Source: Diplonema papillatum (taxonomy: Eukaryota; Euglenozoa; Diplonemea; Diplonemida; Diplonemidae). From it: DNA of 64,000 bases. The translations under genes were made by a program, and so were the position numbers. A model generated the notes under the pieces. The model did no database searches, was not told the DNA's origin, and worked only from the letters and a program-made list of their open reading frames with translations. The stretch spans positions 222,121 to 286,120 of the forward strand of contig JAPJBO010000210.1 of assembly GCA_030068145.1 (NCBI GenBank), in the 5' to 3' direction. This document shows positions 51,574 through 60,261 of this stretch, one piece after another. Position 1 is the first letter of the stretch. Every line of letters begins with the position of its first letter.

Positions 51574-53372
51574 TTACGCATCAGGACCCCCAGGGACCAC
51601 GCAGTGGCACACCAAATCTGAGGGCGGAGCAAGATCCTCTGCATGAGGCGACCAGACACTCTCTGGCGTGTCGCTCACCAGGGCCAGCACCCCGCGGGTG
51701 TAGGGGTCGGCCCTTTGCGCATCGGTCGGAACCCACTCGGCACTGATGACAAGGCCGGCAGCCCGTGCGGCGTCGAATATCCTCGTCAAAAGGACATTGG
51801 CCGCAAAATTCTTTGAGTGTCCCTTGTTGAGACAATGGACCGCCGGGAGGTTGTCTACCATGAGCCTTACGCGGACGTTCGAATGGAAACTGGCGGTCAT
51901 CTCGATGCCCCGAAGGACTGCAAAGAGTTCCTTCAAAAAGATGTGGGTGTGACTCAACTCCACAAAGGGGCCCTGTGACACGCGCTCAGATTCCCCTTCG
52001 AGGACCGCAGCCCACCATTTGGACGAGGCGTCTGTCCAGAGAGTGACCGATGAGGGAAAGGATTCTGACCGACTGACCCAGCGATTCTCTTCCACAAGGG
52101 AAACAAGATGCTCGACCTCACGCACCGTCGAGGGCGGCACAGCCCTCGTCACATCCCAGGCAGCTGGATCCGATGCCAGAGTCGAGGCCAGCCTCTGCAG
52201 GAACGACAAGGAACATCGGGCGTAGGCCAGTCGGAAACGTGTCGTGTACGCGAACCAGACCAAAGATCCGAACACCCGGTAGAACTGGCGAGGGGATACT
52301 CCTCCAAGCCGAACCATGGCGAGCTCGGGGGAACCAAGCAATTTCGACACCCACGATTCTGCCATCCTATACCGGGCGGGGCGGTCGAACCGGGAGAGTT
52401 CGAAATGGAGTCCTAGGAGGTCGAACTCCCTGAGGGGGGCTCCAAACTGCTCGTCGTCTTCGTTGAGCTCGCAGTTAACGTCCCTGCAGCGTTGCACGAA
52501 AGAGTCGAACCGCGAAGTTGCCTCCCGCAACGAGCTTCCCACGACGACAAAGTTGTCCACCCAGGGTAGACCGTCAGCCTCCGGTAGGAGCACCCGGGAG
52601 GCCCTCTGAGCTATCGCCGGAGCCCAGCTCCACCCCATGCACATTGCGGCGAGTTGTGCCTGTACAAAACGGCCCCGCGGCCCTGCCAGGTGCATGCCAA
52701 AATACGGTCGGATGTCTGCGTCGAGCCGGAACTGATAAAAATAGCTCCGGGCGTCCGCGAGAAACACCACCGATGAGGCCAACACGCGGTCGATCACCTC
52801 GTGAACCGAAGGGAGCAGCATTGGAGGCGGGCGCGCCATGATCGCGTTGAGCTTGCGACCGTCACACACGAACCTCTGCCCACCGCTCTTCTTGTCGACA
52901 GTGAAGGCGGGGAGGACGACCCTCAACCCGCCCGATGCGACCTCTGCCACGCCATATCTCACCAGATCCGGGAAGTGGCGTAGCATGCGCCTCGACGTCG
53001 TTCGTGTGATCGCCGATGCCATCAGCGCTTCCTCCGCCCCCGGGAGCAGGGCGGACCGGAAGGATTCCCACGAACGGACCACGTCCAGCACACCGCGCAG
53101 CAGCCCCCGGCTGTCCAGCGCCGTCAACCTCTCAAGGTTCATGAACGATGACGAGATGGGCGCGAGAGCCTCGCCGATTCTGCGTTGCGTAGGGACGGCC
53201 GTGAGGTTGTTGATGAGGAGTTCACCCCCGTAAGCAACACCAACAAAGGGAGTGAACATCGAGGGGGGCAAGTCTTCTTCGGGACCCTCTCCCGGCCCCT
53301 GGTAGAACGTAGCCAACGGGTCGGGGAACTTCTTGGGCGGCTTAAACGGGAAAGGGGGTTCAAGACGAAGGG
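51574..53372 (-). CDS. DIRS-type RT-RNase H region
   Basis: The continuous frame runs from upstream of the recombinase ORF to 51574, but recognisable reverse transcriptase begins only near 53372: VLPAFTVDKKSGGQRFVCD, then ADARSYFYQFRLD, then a polymerase core, then RNase H (LWTDASSKWWAAVL, VDNLPAVHCLNKGHSKN). This fits the DIRS family enzyme, which copies element RNA for recombinase-mediated insertion. It overlaps no gag sequence. Confidence 0.8.
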
Positions 53373-54545
53373 TTAGAGAAGGGACGCCGACGCCCTCGCG
53401 GTGTTCCGGACGAGCGGAACCTCGGCCTCCGGAAGGTATCGCATTAGCGCACTCAGCGTCGTATGGCGCGACACACTTTGGATCACCTTCAGGTCGATCC
53501 CGCTTCTCAGGAGATGAAACAGGGCGCCCCGCCGGAGAGAATGGCCGGAGAGTGAAATGTTCGCGCGCTTCAGCGCGGTCACAACTCGTCGGAAAGGGAG
53601 GTCCGGGAACAGGAGGCGTCCCGGAGGTGTTTGCGACAACAGCGTCCGGAGCTCCTGGTCCTGGGCTGGAGGAAGAATCACTCCTGTCACCTGGCCGAGA
53701 CGGAAAGGATCCGACTTCGAGCCCACCCAGTTCACCGCCCAGAAACCAGCACTTTCGGTGACGTGCTCTGCCTTTCTCGTCAGCACGTCGTCCACGCGGG
53801 CGGCACCCTGCCAGGCCAAAGCCAGCGCAACACGCACCCTGGGGTCCGCTTCCAGGGCAACGGCAAGATGCAGCTCGTCCTTCGTCACCGGTACAGCCTG
53901 CTTCGACGGCTTCATCGCGCCGGCCCGTTTCAGAGACCTGACAAAGTCCCTGACGAGCTGGCTGTCGACAGGCCGCCCCAACCGCTTCTCGGCCGACTGT
54001 ACGTTGACGACGTACTGTACTGCCGAGGCCGCGCAGATGTCTCCACGAGAGAGCAAACGGGTCACGAACAAGACCAGCGCCGTCGGGACATCGAGCTGCG
54101 AATCTGCCTCTGCATCCCAGTGACGTCGGAACTCCAGAAAGCGCCGGTACACGGAGTGGATCCCGCGTCGTGTGGACAGCGCCAGTGCATCCGCCACGTA
54201 CGCGTTCGCAGTCCGGACAAGACGGTTCCGTTCGCCGGGTGAGAGAGGGGGCTCCGAGAGGAGGGGACGTCCGCATCGCCCCGAGACCGGAGGAGGGAAG
54301 CGGTTCACGGCGTCTACTGCTTGGCCTTGCTCCTGGTTGCGTTCGTCCGCTGAGGGGCCTGGGGAGCGTCGGGGGGAAGAGCTTCGCCCGAGTGTCGGGT
54401 GCGGGGCCTCGGGCTGCGCTTCCTGGGCGGCTTCGAGGCGGGCTGCTCCTCGGCTTTCTGTAGAGCCTGGAAGACGCTCCGTAGAAACGGAGGAAACCCG
54501 GCCTCGTGCTGATGCCGGTGCTGGAGGCTGCCTGCAAGAGACCAC
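53373..54545 (-). CDS. DIRS-type tyrosine recombinase
   Basis: About 390 codons. After a low-complexity N-terminus, residues about 115-205 form a core-binding domain (YVADALALSTRRGIHSVYRR and on). The catalytic domain has an Arg-containing ALAWQGAARVDDVL box, the HSLRRGALFHLL box and a C-terminal Tyr in MRYLPEAEVPL. It would join the circular cDNA to target DNA. It lies between the gag-like and RT regions, overlapping the end of the gag-like ORF by about 230 bp in another frame. Confidence 0.75.
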   Translation of the reverse strand: MVSCRQPPAPASARGRVSSVSTERLPGSTESRGAARLEAAQEAQPEAPHPTLGRSSSPRRSPGPSADERNQEQGQAVDAVNRFPPPVSGRCGRPLLSEPPLSPGERNRLVRTANAYVADALALSTRRGIHSVYRRFLEFRRHWDAEADSQLDVPTALVLFVTRLLSRGDICAASAVQYVVNVQSAEKRLGRPVDSQLVRDFVRSLKRAGAMKPSKQAVPVTKDELHLAVALEADPRVRVALALAWQGAARVDDVLTRKAEHVTESAGFWAVNWVGSKSDPFRLGQVTGVILPPAQDQELRTLLSQTPPGRLLFPDLPFRRVVTALKRANISLSGHSLRRGALFHLLRSGIDLKVIQSVSRHTTLSALMRYLPEAEVPLVRNTARASASLL

Positions 54546-55807
54546 CCGGCTTTCAGAGCCGTCTTCAGGACCATCATCCGGTGGATGGTGTCCCTTCCCA
54601 GCTGGACGAGGGCGTCTGGGTCGGTGGTGTCGTCCATCAGTCGCATGATGGTGGTGACGTGGTTGGTGAGATGTTGGGCGTCGTTGGCGACGCTCGGGAT
54701 GGCATCGAGGATGTCGGCGAAAAAGTCGCGGATGTGCACCAGGGCCAGCGACTTCTCGATGGGGCTGAGGCCGACCCAGAGCTGGGGGTCGAGGAGCTCT
54801 GGCCCGGGGGAGAGGAGCGTGGGGGAGCCTTGGACCGACCCGCCCTCCCCCAGCGAAGGCGGGCCCTCCGGAAAATCCGGAAGGGGTTGTGAAGACCCAG
54901 CGTAGGGCTGGGGGGGCTCGGCGCGGGGCTGGTAGAGCTCAGCGTACGGATGGTGTCGGTACACTGGCGGCGCGGCGTCCTCGATGGCCCGCAAGAGGCC
55001 GCAGGAGGAGCCCGGCAGCAGGACAGCCTGGGGTAACCGAGAGACGTCGATAAGAGGCGGAGGTGGCGGGAGCTGGCCTGCGAGCGGCCCCTGACGGGGC
55101 GCTGGGCAGGGACAGGAGTCCAGCGGCGTGGCCGCGGCGGCGGGGAAGGACCCAACGGGCATCGCTACCGGCGGAGGCGCGGGGCAACCAGGAGGCGCGT
55201 CGCGTGCGGGGTGAGTCGTCGCCGCGGGGACAGGCTCAGGCCGCGGCGAGTCGCGCGTCGGGAGAGCCGCCATCACCAATTCGGTGAGGCGCTCGACCTG
55301 CCGCTGCAGGCGGTCCATGCGGTCTGAGTCGCCGCCCCGGCTGCCCTCGGTGGAGCCGCAGTCCCTGAGGTCGCCATCACCCGGGTCGTCGCTCTCAGCG
55401 AACGAAACGCGGCGCGCCGCCGGCGGAGATAGGGCCGCGGTAGAGTCGGTGGGGGTGGCGGGGAGCGGCATGTGCCCCGGCGTCTGTGGCGGGGGCGCGG
55501 CCTTCGGGGACGAGCGCAACAGGTCTGCGAACTCGCCCTCGGTGGCGGAAGGCGCCGACGCGACTGCGAGCCACGCCAGTACCCACTGGGCGACGCCCTC
55601 CGGGGGGGCCTCCTCGTCGGTGTAGCCCAAGGCGCCCAGGAGGCGCCTCAGCCCGGCTTCCGCGGTGCCCTCGACCTCGCGGGCGACCTTCAACACCGTC
55701 GAGAGACGGCGGTTGTTCGCGGTGAAGGAAAAAAGGGACGGGACATCAGTCCCGACCACCCTCTTCACCCAACTCACCGCGCCCGACCTGTCGAGTTGCT
55801 TCGGCAT
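54314..55807 (-). CDS. DIRS-type gag-like ORF
   Basis: 497 codons from the ATG at 55807, which follows the short direct repeat immediately. The protein is Pro/Ala-rich in the middle, with a more structured segment near residues 330-450 (LWVGLSPIEKSLALVHIRDF) and a basic C-terminus. No zinc knuckle is seen. The gag role is inferred from position. Confidence 0.55.
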   Translation of the reverse strand: MPKQLDRSGAVSWVKRVVGTDVPSLFSFTANNRRLSTVLKVAREVEGTAEAGLRRLLGALGYTDEEAPPEGVAQWVLAWLAVASAPSATEGEFADLLRSSPKAAPPPQTPGHMPLPATPTDSTAALSPPAARRVSFAESDDPGDGDLRDCGSTEGSRGGDSDRMDRLQRQVERLTELVMAALPTRDSPRPEPVPAATTHPARDAPPGCPAPPPVAMPVGSFPAAAATPLDSCPCPAPRQGPLAGQLPPPPPLIDVSRLPQAVLLPGSSCGLLRAIEDAAPPVYRHHPYAELYQPRAEPPQPYAGSSQPLPDFPEGPPSLGEGGSVQGSPTLLSPGPELLDPQLWVGLSPIEKSLALVHIRDFFADILDAIPSVANDAQHLTNHVTTIMRLMDDTTDPDALVQLGRDTIHRMMVLKTALKAGWSLAGSLQHRHQHEAGFPPFLRSVFQALQKAEEQPASKPPRKRSPRPRTRHSGEALPPDAPQAPQRTNATRSKAKQ

Positions 55808-56059
55808 TTTTGTTGAACGCTTACGCCCGCCACTAAACCCAGGGTTACCTGTGTTTCGTGTGGGCTACAGCACATTTACCTCCTTTGATCTATCGCAACT
55901 GGCAGTCTCCTCAAGCATTTCCTACAAAGCAGGTGCTTATACAAAAGAAAAAAAAAAAATAACAGAAACTCTTGGTTCGTCTTGGCGGGCGGCGGGAGCT
56001 TCGCTTCGGCTTCTCTGGCGCGGCTCGCCTTCGGAGTCGGGCGCTCTACCGGGAAGGCG

Positions 56060-58900
56060 CTACCCTGACCCCCCTTCGGCCATTGCGTCGTCTCGGCGGC
56101 TCGACAAGACCGCGTCCGCGAACTCCTGAGGTACCAGCCCTCGGCTGGCAAAGTATCCCAGCGCCAGGTGCGGGTTCTTTCCGACGACATGTCGTGTCGT
56201 TCGGTCCTCTGGTGCTAACCCGGCCAGGTCCCAGTAGGCCGTGGCTGTGGGGCACTCTTCGATAGCATGCGCGAGCGAGTACTTCGCTCCGCACTCGCTG
56301 CAGAGGCCGTCGTGCGTCCTTGCCGTGCGTCCCCGGACGTATGTGCCGGCCAGGGGGGAGTTTCCTCCAGTCTGGGCGAAGCCGTACACCATTGGGGACG
56401 CACCCACCCTCAGCGCCGAGATGGCGGCCTGTTCCTGCCGGCTCCAGCGTTTGTCGACTGAAGGTTTCGGACCCGGCGACAGGAGGTGGTACGGGTGGGC
56501 TTTCAGCTTCTGACAGCGGTACTCCTTTCTCCCCTTCTTCACGATCGCCTTGACCATGTCGTAGTCGATCACGGGTTTTGCTGCGGGGAGGCCGTGCGCC
56601 TTCGTCGCTTCCTCGTCGGCGCGCTCGTTGCCTGGGATCCCGCAGTGGCTGGGCACGTATTGGAGATACACCTGCCACCGTGTCGCGAGGATTTTGAGGG
56701 CCCGCCACGCAAGTCTCTCAAGGACGCCGTTTCGCTGATGATCTTTGAGCGCGGCGAGAGCGGACTGCGAGTCGGTGAGTACCAGTAGAACCCGCCTGTC
56801 GCCGGGAGCCCACGAGCAGGCCTCCATGAGTGCCACGACGATCGCTCTCAGCTCGGCGAGGAAGCTCGAGTGGCAAAGACCGATGTTCTTCGCGAGCGTC
56901 GTGAGACCTTCCTTGGTCTCTACCACTATGCCGTACGAGCCCTGTGGGAGGCCGTCGGCAGGGGTAGTCAGGGAGCCATCCGTACAAATGGTTACGTCGG
57001 CGGGAGGGAGCCTGCCGATCTTCTCCTCTGCCGCTCGGCGATTTCTCGCAGCATCGCCGCTCTTCTTGAACCCGCCGTCCAGCTTGCATCCAATGTGTAT
57101 CGTCGGAGGCGCTTCCCACGGTGCGAAGGAGTTCGTGCACTGTGTCCGTACGATTTTCGCTTTCGCGAGTCCTGTTGTTGCGGCCACCTTGTCCGTCTCC
57201 TTTTGCCACCTGTTTGAGGTCCCGGCGAGCCTGTCGGAGGGAGCTCGAGCCGAGCGTAGCAGGAGCTGTCGAACCCGCGTCGCTTCGTAGGCCGCCAGAG
57301 TCGCGAATGGCTGGAGTCCAGCCTCGGCATAAACCGCCTCTCTCTTCGCGCTCAGGGGACACCCAATGACGTACTTCGCTGCCTTGTAGTGCAGCGCTTC
57401 CAGGTCTTTCCCCGTCTGCCGGGGGACGCTCAGGCCCCAGACTCCCACTCCATACGTCCACGCCGGCTGTACGTAGGTCTGGTATGCTTGCCTGAGTACA
57501 CCGTACGTGTTCCCCCACGCCGTGTTCGCCAGCTTGTGCAGGAGCAGCGCGCGTATTCGGAATCTCTTCTTCGCCTTTTCCGCCTGCGCCACAAACTGCC
57601 AGCTGTCGTCCAGGGTGATCCCGAGTAGGGGGTGCGACTTCACGAACTTCAGAGGCATTGCGAACGTCGCCGTCTTGAACGCGATGCTTTTCTGCTTCTT
57701 AAGCTTCGCCTGCGAAAACGGCTCTCCGTCCACTTCTCGCAGATACCACCCTTTCAGGTTCTGGCTGTCGGCCGATGCCTCTTCCGGGGTCTCGCTGCAG
57801 AGCCCGGTAGGTCCTACCACTTTCAGAATCCTCTCGACCCTCATGCGGACTCTCTGCCTTTCCGTGTGGAAGACGGGTTTCTGAAGCGCTCGTCGGCGGG
57901 CCTTCGGAGGGTGGACGATGATTGCTGCCGTCTTGCCGGTGGAGAGCGCCATCCGGTTTTCCTCTGTCCATTTGGACACGAGGTCGAGCACCTTCTGGGC
58001 CTCCGCTCTGGCCGCCGCTTCCGAATTTCCCGTCACGACCACTGCAAGATCGTCCGCAAACAAGGATACAAAGACGCCGAGCTTTGTCAGGGATCGGGCC
58101 AGGTCGTCGACGAAGCACAGGAATAACAAGGGTGCCGTGACCGTTCCTTGAGGGAGCCCTGTCTCGAAGCCTGAGAATTCTCCGACTACGTCGTCTATTT
58201 TTACAGCCGCCTTCCTCCCTCGCAGGAAGGCGGACGTCCATCGAATGAACCTGCTGGGAAGCCGTCTCTTCAGCAGTTTCAACCTGAGCAGGCCCTTGTC
58301 CACCTTGTCGAAGGCTTTGGCGAAGTCGAAGAGCATCACTATCGACGTCTTGCCTTCAAGCCTTTGCTCTTCCACCTTCGTGAACACTTCGGCCACCTGT
58401 TCCTCGCTTGAACGGTGGGGCGTAAAGCCCGCCTGGCAGGGATGTATCGGGTCAACACCCTCGTAACCGCCGAAGAGCAGGTGCTTCATTCGGGAGTTCA
58501 CAACTTTCTCGGCGACTTTCGCCAAGTTGCTCGTCAGCGCTATTGGGCGGTACGCGTCCGCTCTTGACTTATCCTTCCCCGGTTTCGGGAGGAGTCTTAG
58601 ATGCGCGTTCCTCCATCCCGCGGGTATGGTGCCTTCTTGCCAGGTCAGGTTGACGAGGTGGAGAAGCGCCCTCTTCGCGAGTGGACCCATGTGCATGACG
58701 AACAGATTGGCTATGCGGTCCGGTCCCGTTGCTTTTTTTGGATCGAGGCCGTTTATCTCGCGTTCAAGTTCCGCCATTGTGATGGGTGCCTCGCTGGGGT
58801 GGTCTGTCGGGGGGAGCGGACTCTCCTCGAGGGGCGGCCCCGAAGCTTTGCACACCCCGGCCAAGTATTTCCCCATGAAGTTGGCCTTTTGACGGTATCC
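56060..58900 (-). CDS. LINE reverse transcriptase-RNase H ORF (5' incomplete)
   Basis: About 945 codons remain on this side of element F. Reverse transcriptase motifs in order: HLRLLPKPGKDK, YRPIALTSN, VMLFDFAKAFDKVDKGLL, GLPQGTVTAPLLF and SLFADDLAVVV (FADD catalytic site). RNase H has TICTDGSL, AELRAI, VLTDSQSAL and PSHCGIPGNERAD. A CSEC-x7-H-x4-C knuckle follows near the C-terminus. The first codons before KANFMGKY overlap the edge of element F, so the apparent ATG at 58921 belongs to F and is not a real start. It differs strongly from the LINE at 37-44 kb. Confidence 0.88.
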   Translation of the reverse strand, partial: GYRQKANFMGKYLAGVCKASGPPLEESPLPPTDHPSEAPITMAELEREINGLDPKKATGPDRIANLFVMHMGPLAKRALLHLVNLTWQEGTIPAGWRNAHLRLLPKPGKDKSRADAYRPIALTSNLAKVAEKVVNSRMKHLLFGGYEGVDPIHPCQAGFTPHRSSEEQVAEVFTKVEEQRLEGKTSIVMLFDFAKAFDKVDKGLLRLKLLKRRLPSRFIRWTSAFLRGRKAAVKIDDVVGEFSGFETGLPQGTVTAPLLFLCFVDDLARSLTKLGVFVSLFADDLAVVVTGNSEAAARAEAQKVLDLVSKWTEENRMALSTGKTAAIIVHPPKARRRALQKPVFHTERQRVRMRVERILKVVGPTGLCSETPEEASADSQNLKGWYLREVDGEPFSQAKLKKQKSIAFKTATFAMPLKFVKSHPLLGITLDDSWQFVAQAEKAKKRFRIRALLLHKLANTAWGNTYGVLRQAYQTYVQPAWTYGVGVWGLSVPRQTGKDLEALHYKAAKYVIGCPLSAKREAVYAEAGLQPFATLAAYEATRVRQLLLRSARAPSDRLAGTSNRWQKETDKVAATTGLAKAKIVRTQCTNSFAPWEAPPTIHIGCKLDGGFKKSGDAARNRRAAEEKIGRLPPADVTICTDGSLTTPADGLPQGSYGIVVETKEGLTTLAKNIGLCHSSFLAELRAIVVALMEACSWAPGDRRVLLVLTDSQSALAALKDHQRNGVLERLAWRALKILATRWQVYLQYVPSHCGIPGNERADEEATKAHGLPAAKPVIDYDMVKAIVKKGRKEYRCQKLKAHPYHLLSPGPKPSVDKRWSRQEQAAISALRVGASPMVYGFAQTGGNSPLAGTYVRGRTARTHDGLCSECGAKYSLAHAIEECPTATAYWDLAGLAPEDRTTRHVVGKNPHLALGYFASRGLVPQEFADAVLSSRRDDAMAEGGSG

Positions 58901-58916
58901 TAGTAAGGGGTCAATT

Positions 58917-59240
58917 CCCATTCACGAGCAATCTTTAACTTTTTGCCCATTCACGAGCATGGCTTAACTTTTTGCCCATTCACGAGCATGTTTCAAACTT
59001 TTTGCCCATTCACGAGCACCTTAAACTTTTTGCCCATTCACGAGCATGGCCTAACTTTTCGCCCATTCACGAGCATGGCCTAACTTTTCGCCCATTCACG
59101 AGCATGGCCTAACTTTTTGCCCATTCACGAGCATGCTCAAAACTTTTTGCCCATTCACGAGCATGCTTCAAAATATTTGCCCATTCACGAGCATGTTGCA
59201 GACCTTTTTGCCCGTTCACGAACTTTGTCTACTCACGAGC
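58917..59240 (+). repeat. ~30-bp minisatellite of element F (left end)
   Basis: About ten units with a constant core CCCATTCACGAGCATG and a variable AACTTTT(T/C)G-type spacer, decaying toward the right. The inverted set is at about 60065-60195. Confidence 0.9.
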
Positions 59241-59283
59241 TATTCTTAAGTGCACAAAGAGCGCGAAGGAAGTCTGCTGTTCT

Positions 59284-59475
59284 CTCCTGCAACTTGGGTC
59301 CCCAACTTGGGCCCCAAACTTGGGCCCCAAACTTGGGTCCCAAACTTGGGTCCCAAACTTGCCCAAAATCTTGGTCAGGACTGCAGATCTAACAATGTGG
59401 ACTATAATGGCAAAATCTAAGGGCTTGGACTATAATGGCAAATCTAAGGAACATGGACTATAATGGCAAAATTTA
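59284..59475 (+). repeat. Two short tandem repeats in element F
   Basis: About six units of CCAAACTTGGG(T/C)C (59284-59360), then three units of GGACTATAATGGCAAAATCTA (59397-59475). A fourth unit lies at 60012 beyond element G, so G inserted into this array. Confidence 0.8.
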
Positions 59476-60002
59476 CTGGGGGGGGTCGAATTCAGGAGGT
59501 ACCTTGAATAGAAGAGGTACCTTGAATACAAGAGGCATTTTGGAAATCTGGAAAAAAGTTGGATTTTTTCTTGGTCCGCATAACAGACCTTTTTCGACGG
59601 TTTTCTGATCGCGATGAGCTCCGATGAAGAGAACCGCGAAAAATAGACCCGGGGACCAAGAATTATGTGCGTGGTTCGTGGGTCTTTACCAGATGCGGGG
59701 CACCGGGCGTGGAACCCACAGGTTTGCAATGGAAAGGACGGAAATCGACCCACTGGTTGGTGACATTTCTTTGCAGGCCCGTGCAGCAGACCTTTTCCGG
59801 CGAATTTGTGCTCGCGTTCAGCTCCGATGAAGAGAACCGTGAAAAATAGACCCGGGGACCACAAATTACGTGCGTCTTTCAAGAAGAAGGGAGTTCCCGC
59901 GGTTTCCGGGTTTGCGGTACTTTTTTCCATTTCTTTTTCGGGAAAATTGCAGGATCGGCACGCCGAATAGAAGAGGTACCTCTTGCATTCGACCCCCCCC
60001 AG
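59476..60002. mobile_element. Element G: TA-flanked TIR element carrying the ~205-bp module
   Basis: Ends CTGGGGGGGGTCGAATTCA (59476) and, reverse strand, CTGGGGGGGGTCGAATGCA (60002), followed inward by AAGAGGTACCT-type repeats and flanked by TA. Its core (59560-59880) holds about one and a half units of the same ~205-bp repeat that fills elements A and B. Confidence 0.85.
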
Positions 60003-60261
60003 TAAGAATCGTGGACTATAATGGCAAAGTTCCCGGCTTTGCGACCGCAAAGCCGGAATGGCAGTGCTCGTGAATGGGCGAAAAGTTAAAACATGCTCGT
60101 GAATGGGCAAAAACTTCGAGAATGCTCGTGAATGGGCGAAAAGTTCAAGCATGCTCGTGAATGGGCAAAAAGTTTTGAGAATGCTCGTGAATGGGATTTG
60201 ACCCCCTATCCATTTTCATCCTTGATGGGTCCAAGTTCACTTTCCGCCATCCCCTGCACGT

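Larger units (their letters stand above)
51500..55925 (-). mobile_element. DIRS-type element (tyrosine-recombinase retrotransposon), looks whole
   Basis: LTR-kin element on the - strand with three ORFs in the order gag-like, tyrosine recombinase, RT-RNase H, all open. A short direct repeat (GCGTAAGCGTTCAACAAAAA) lies just before the gag-like ORF and just after the RT ORF. Remnants of its ends occur at 3732-3860 and 6810-6905. Open frames suggest a young copy. Outer ends are not fixed. Confidence 0.8.
58901..60206. mobile_element. Element F: TIR element with inverted subterminal minisatellites
   Basis: Left AGGGGTCAATTCCCATTCAC and right (reverse strand) GGGGGTCAAATCCCATTCAC. Comparison with the LINE frame suggests a TATCC duplication (58896-58900 and 60207-60211); a TA target one step further in is the alternative. 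Units of CCCATTCACGAGCATG plus about 14 bp repeat ~10 times on the left and ~5 times inverted on the right. Element G is nested inside. No coding region. Confidence 0.75.

Noticed and set aside
51574-54537. One 987-aa RT protein
   Set aside because: Only the part after about 53372 resembles RT-RNase H; the upstream part is the shadow frame of the recombinase ORF.
58917-59240. CRISPR-like repeat-spacer pattern
   Set aside because: The spacers are similar to each other, the array recurs inverted at the other end of a transposon, no cas genes are present, and the context is eukaryotic.
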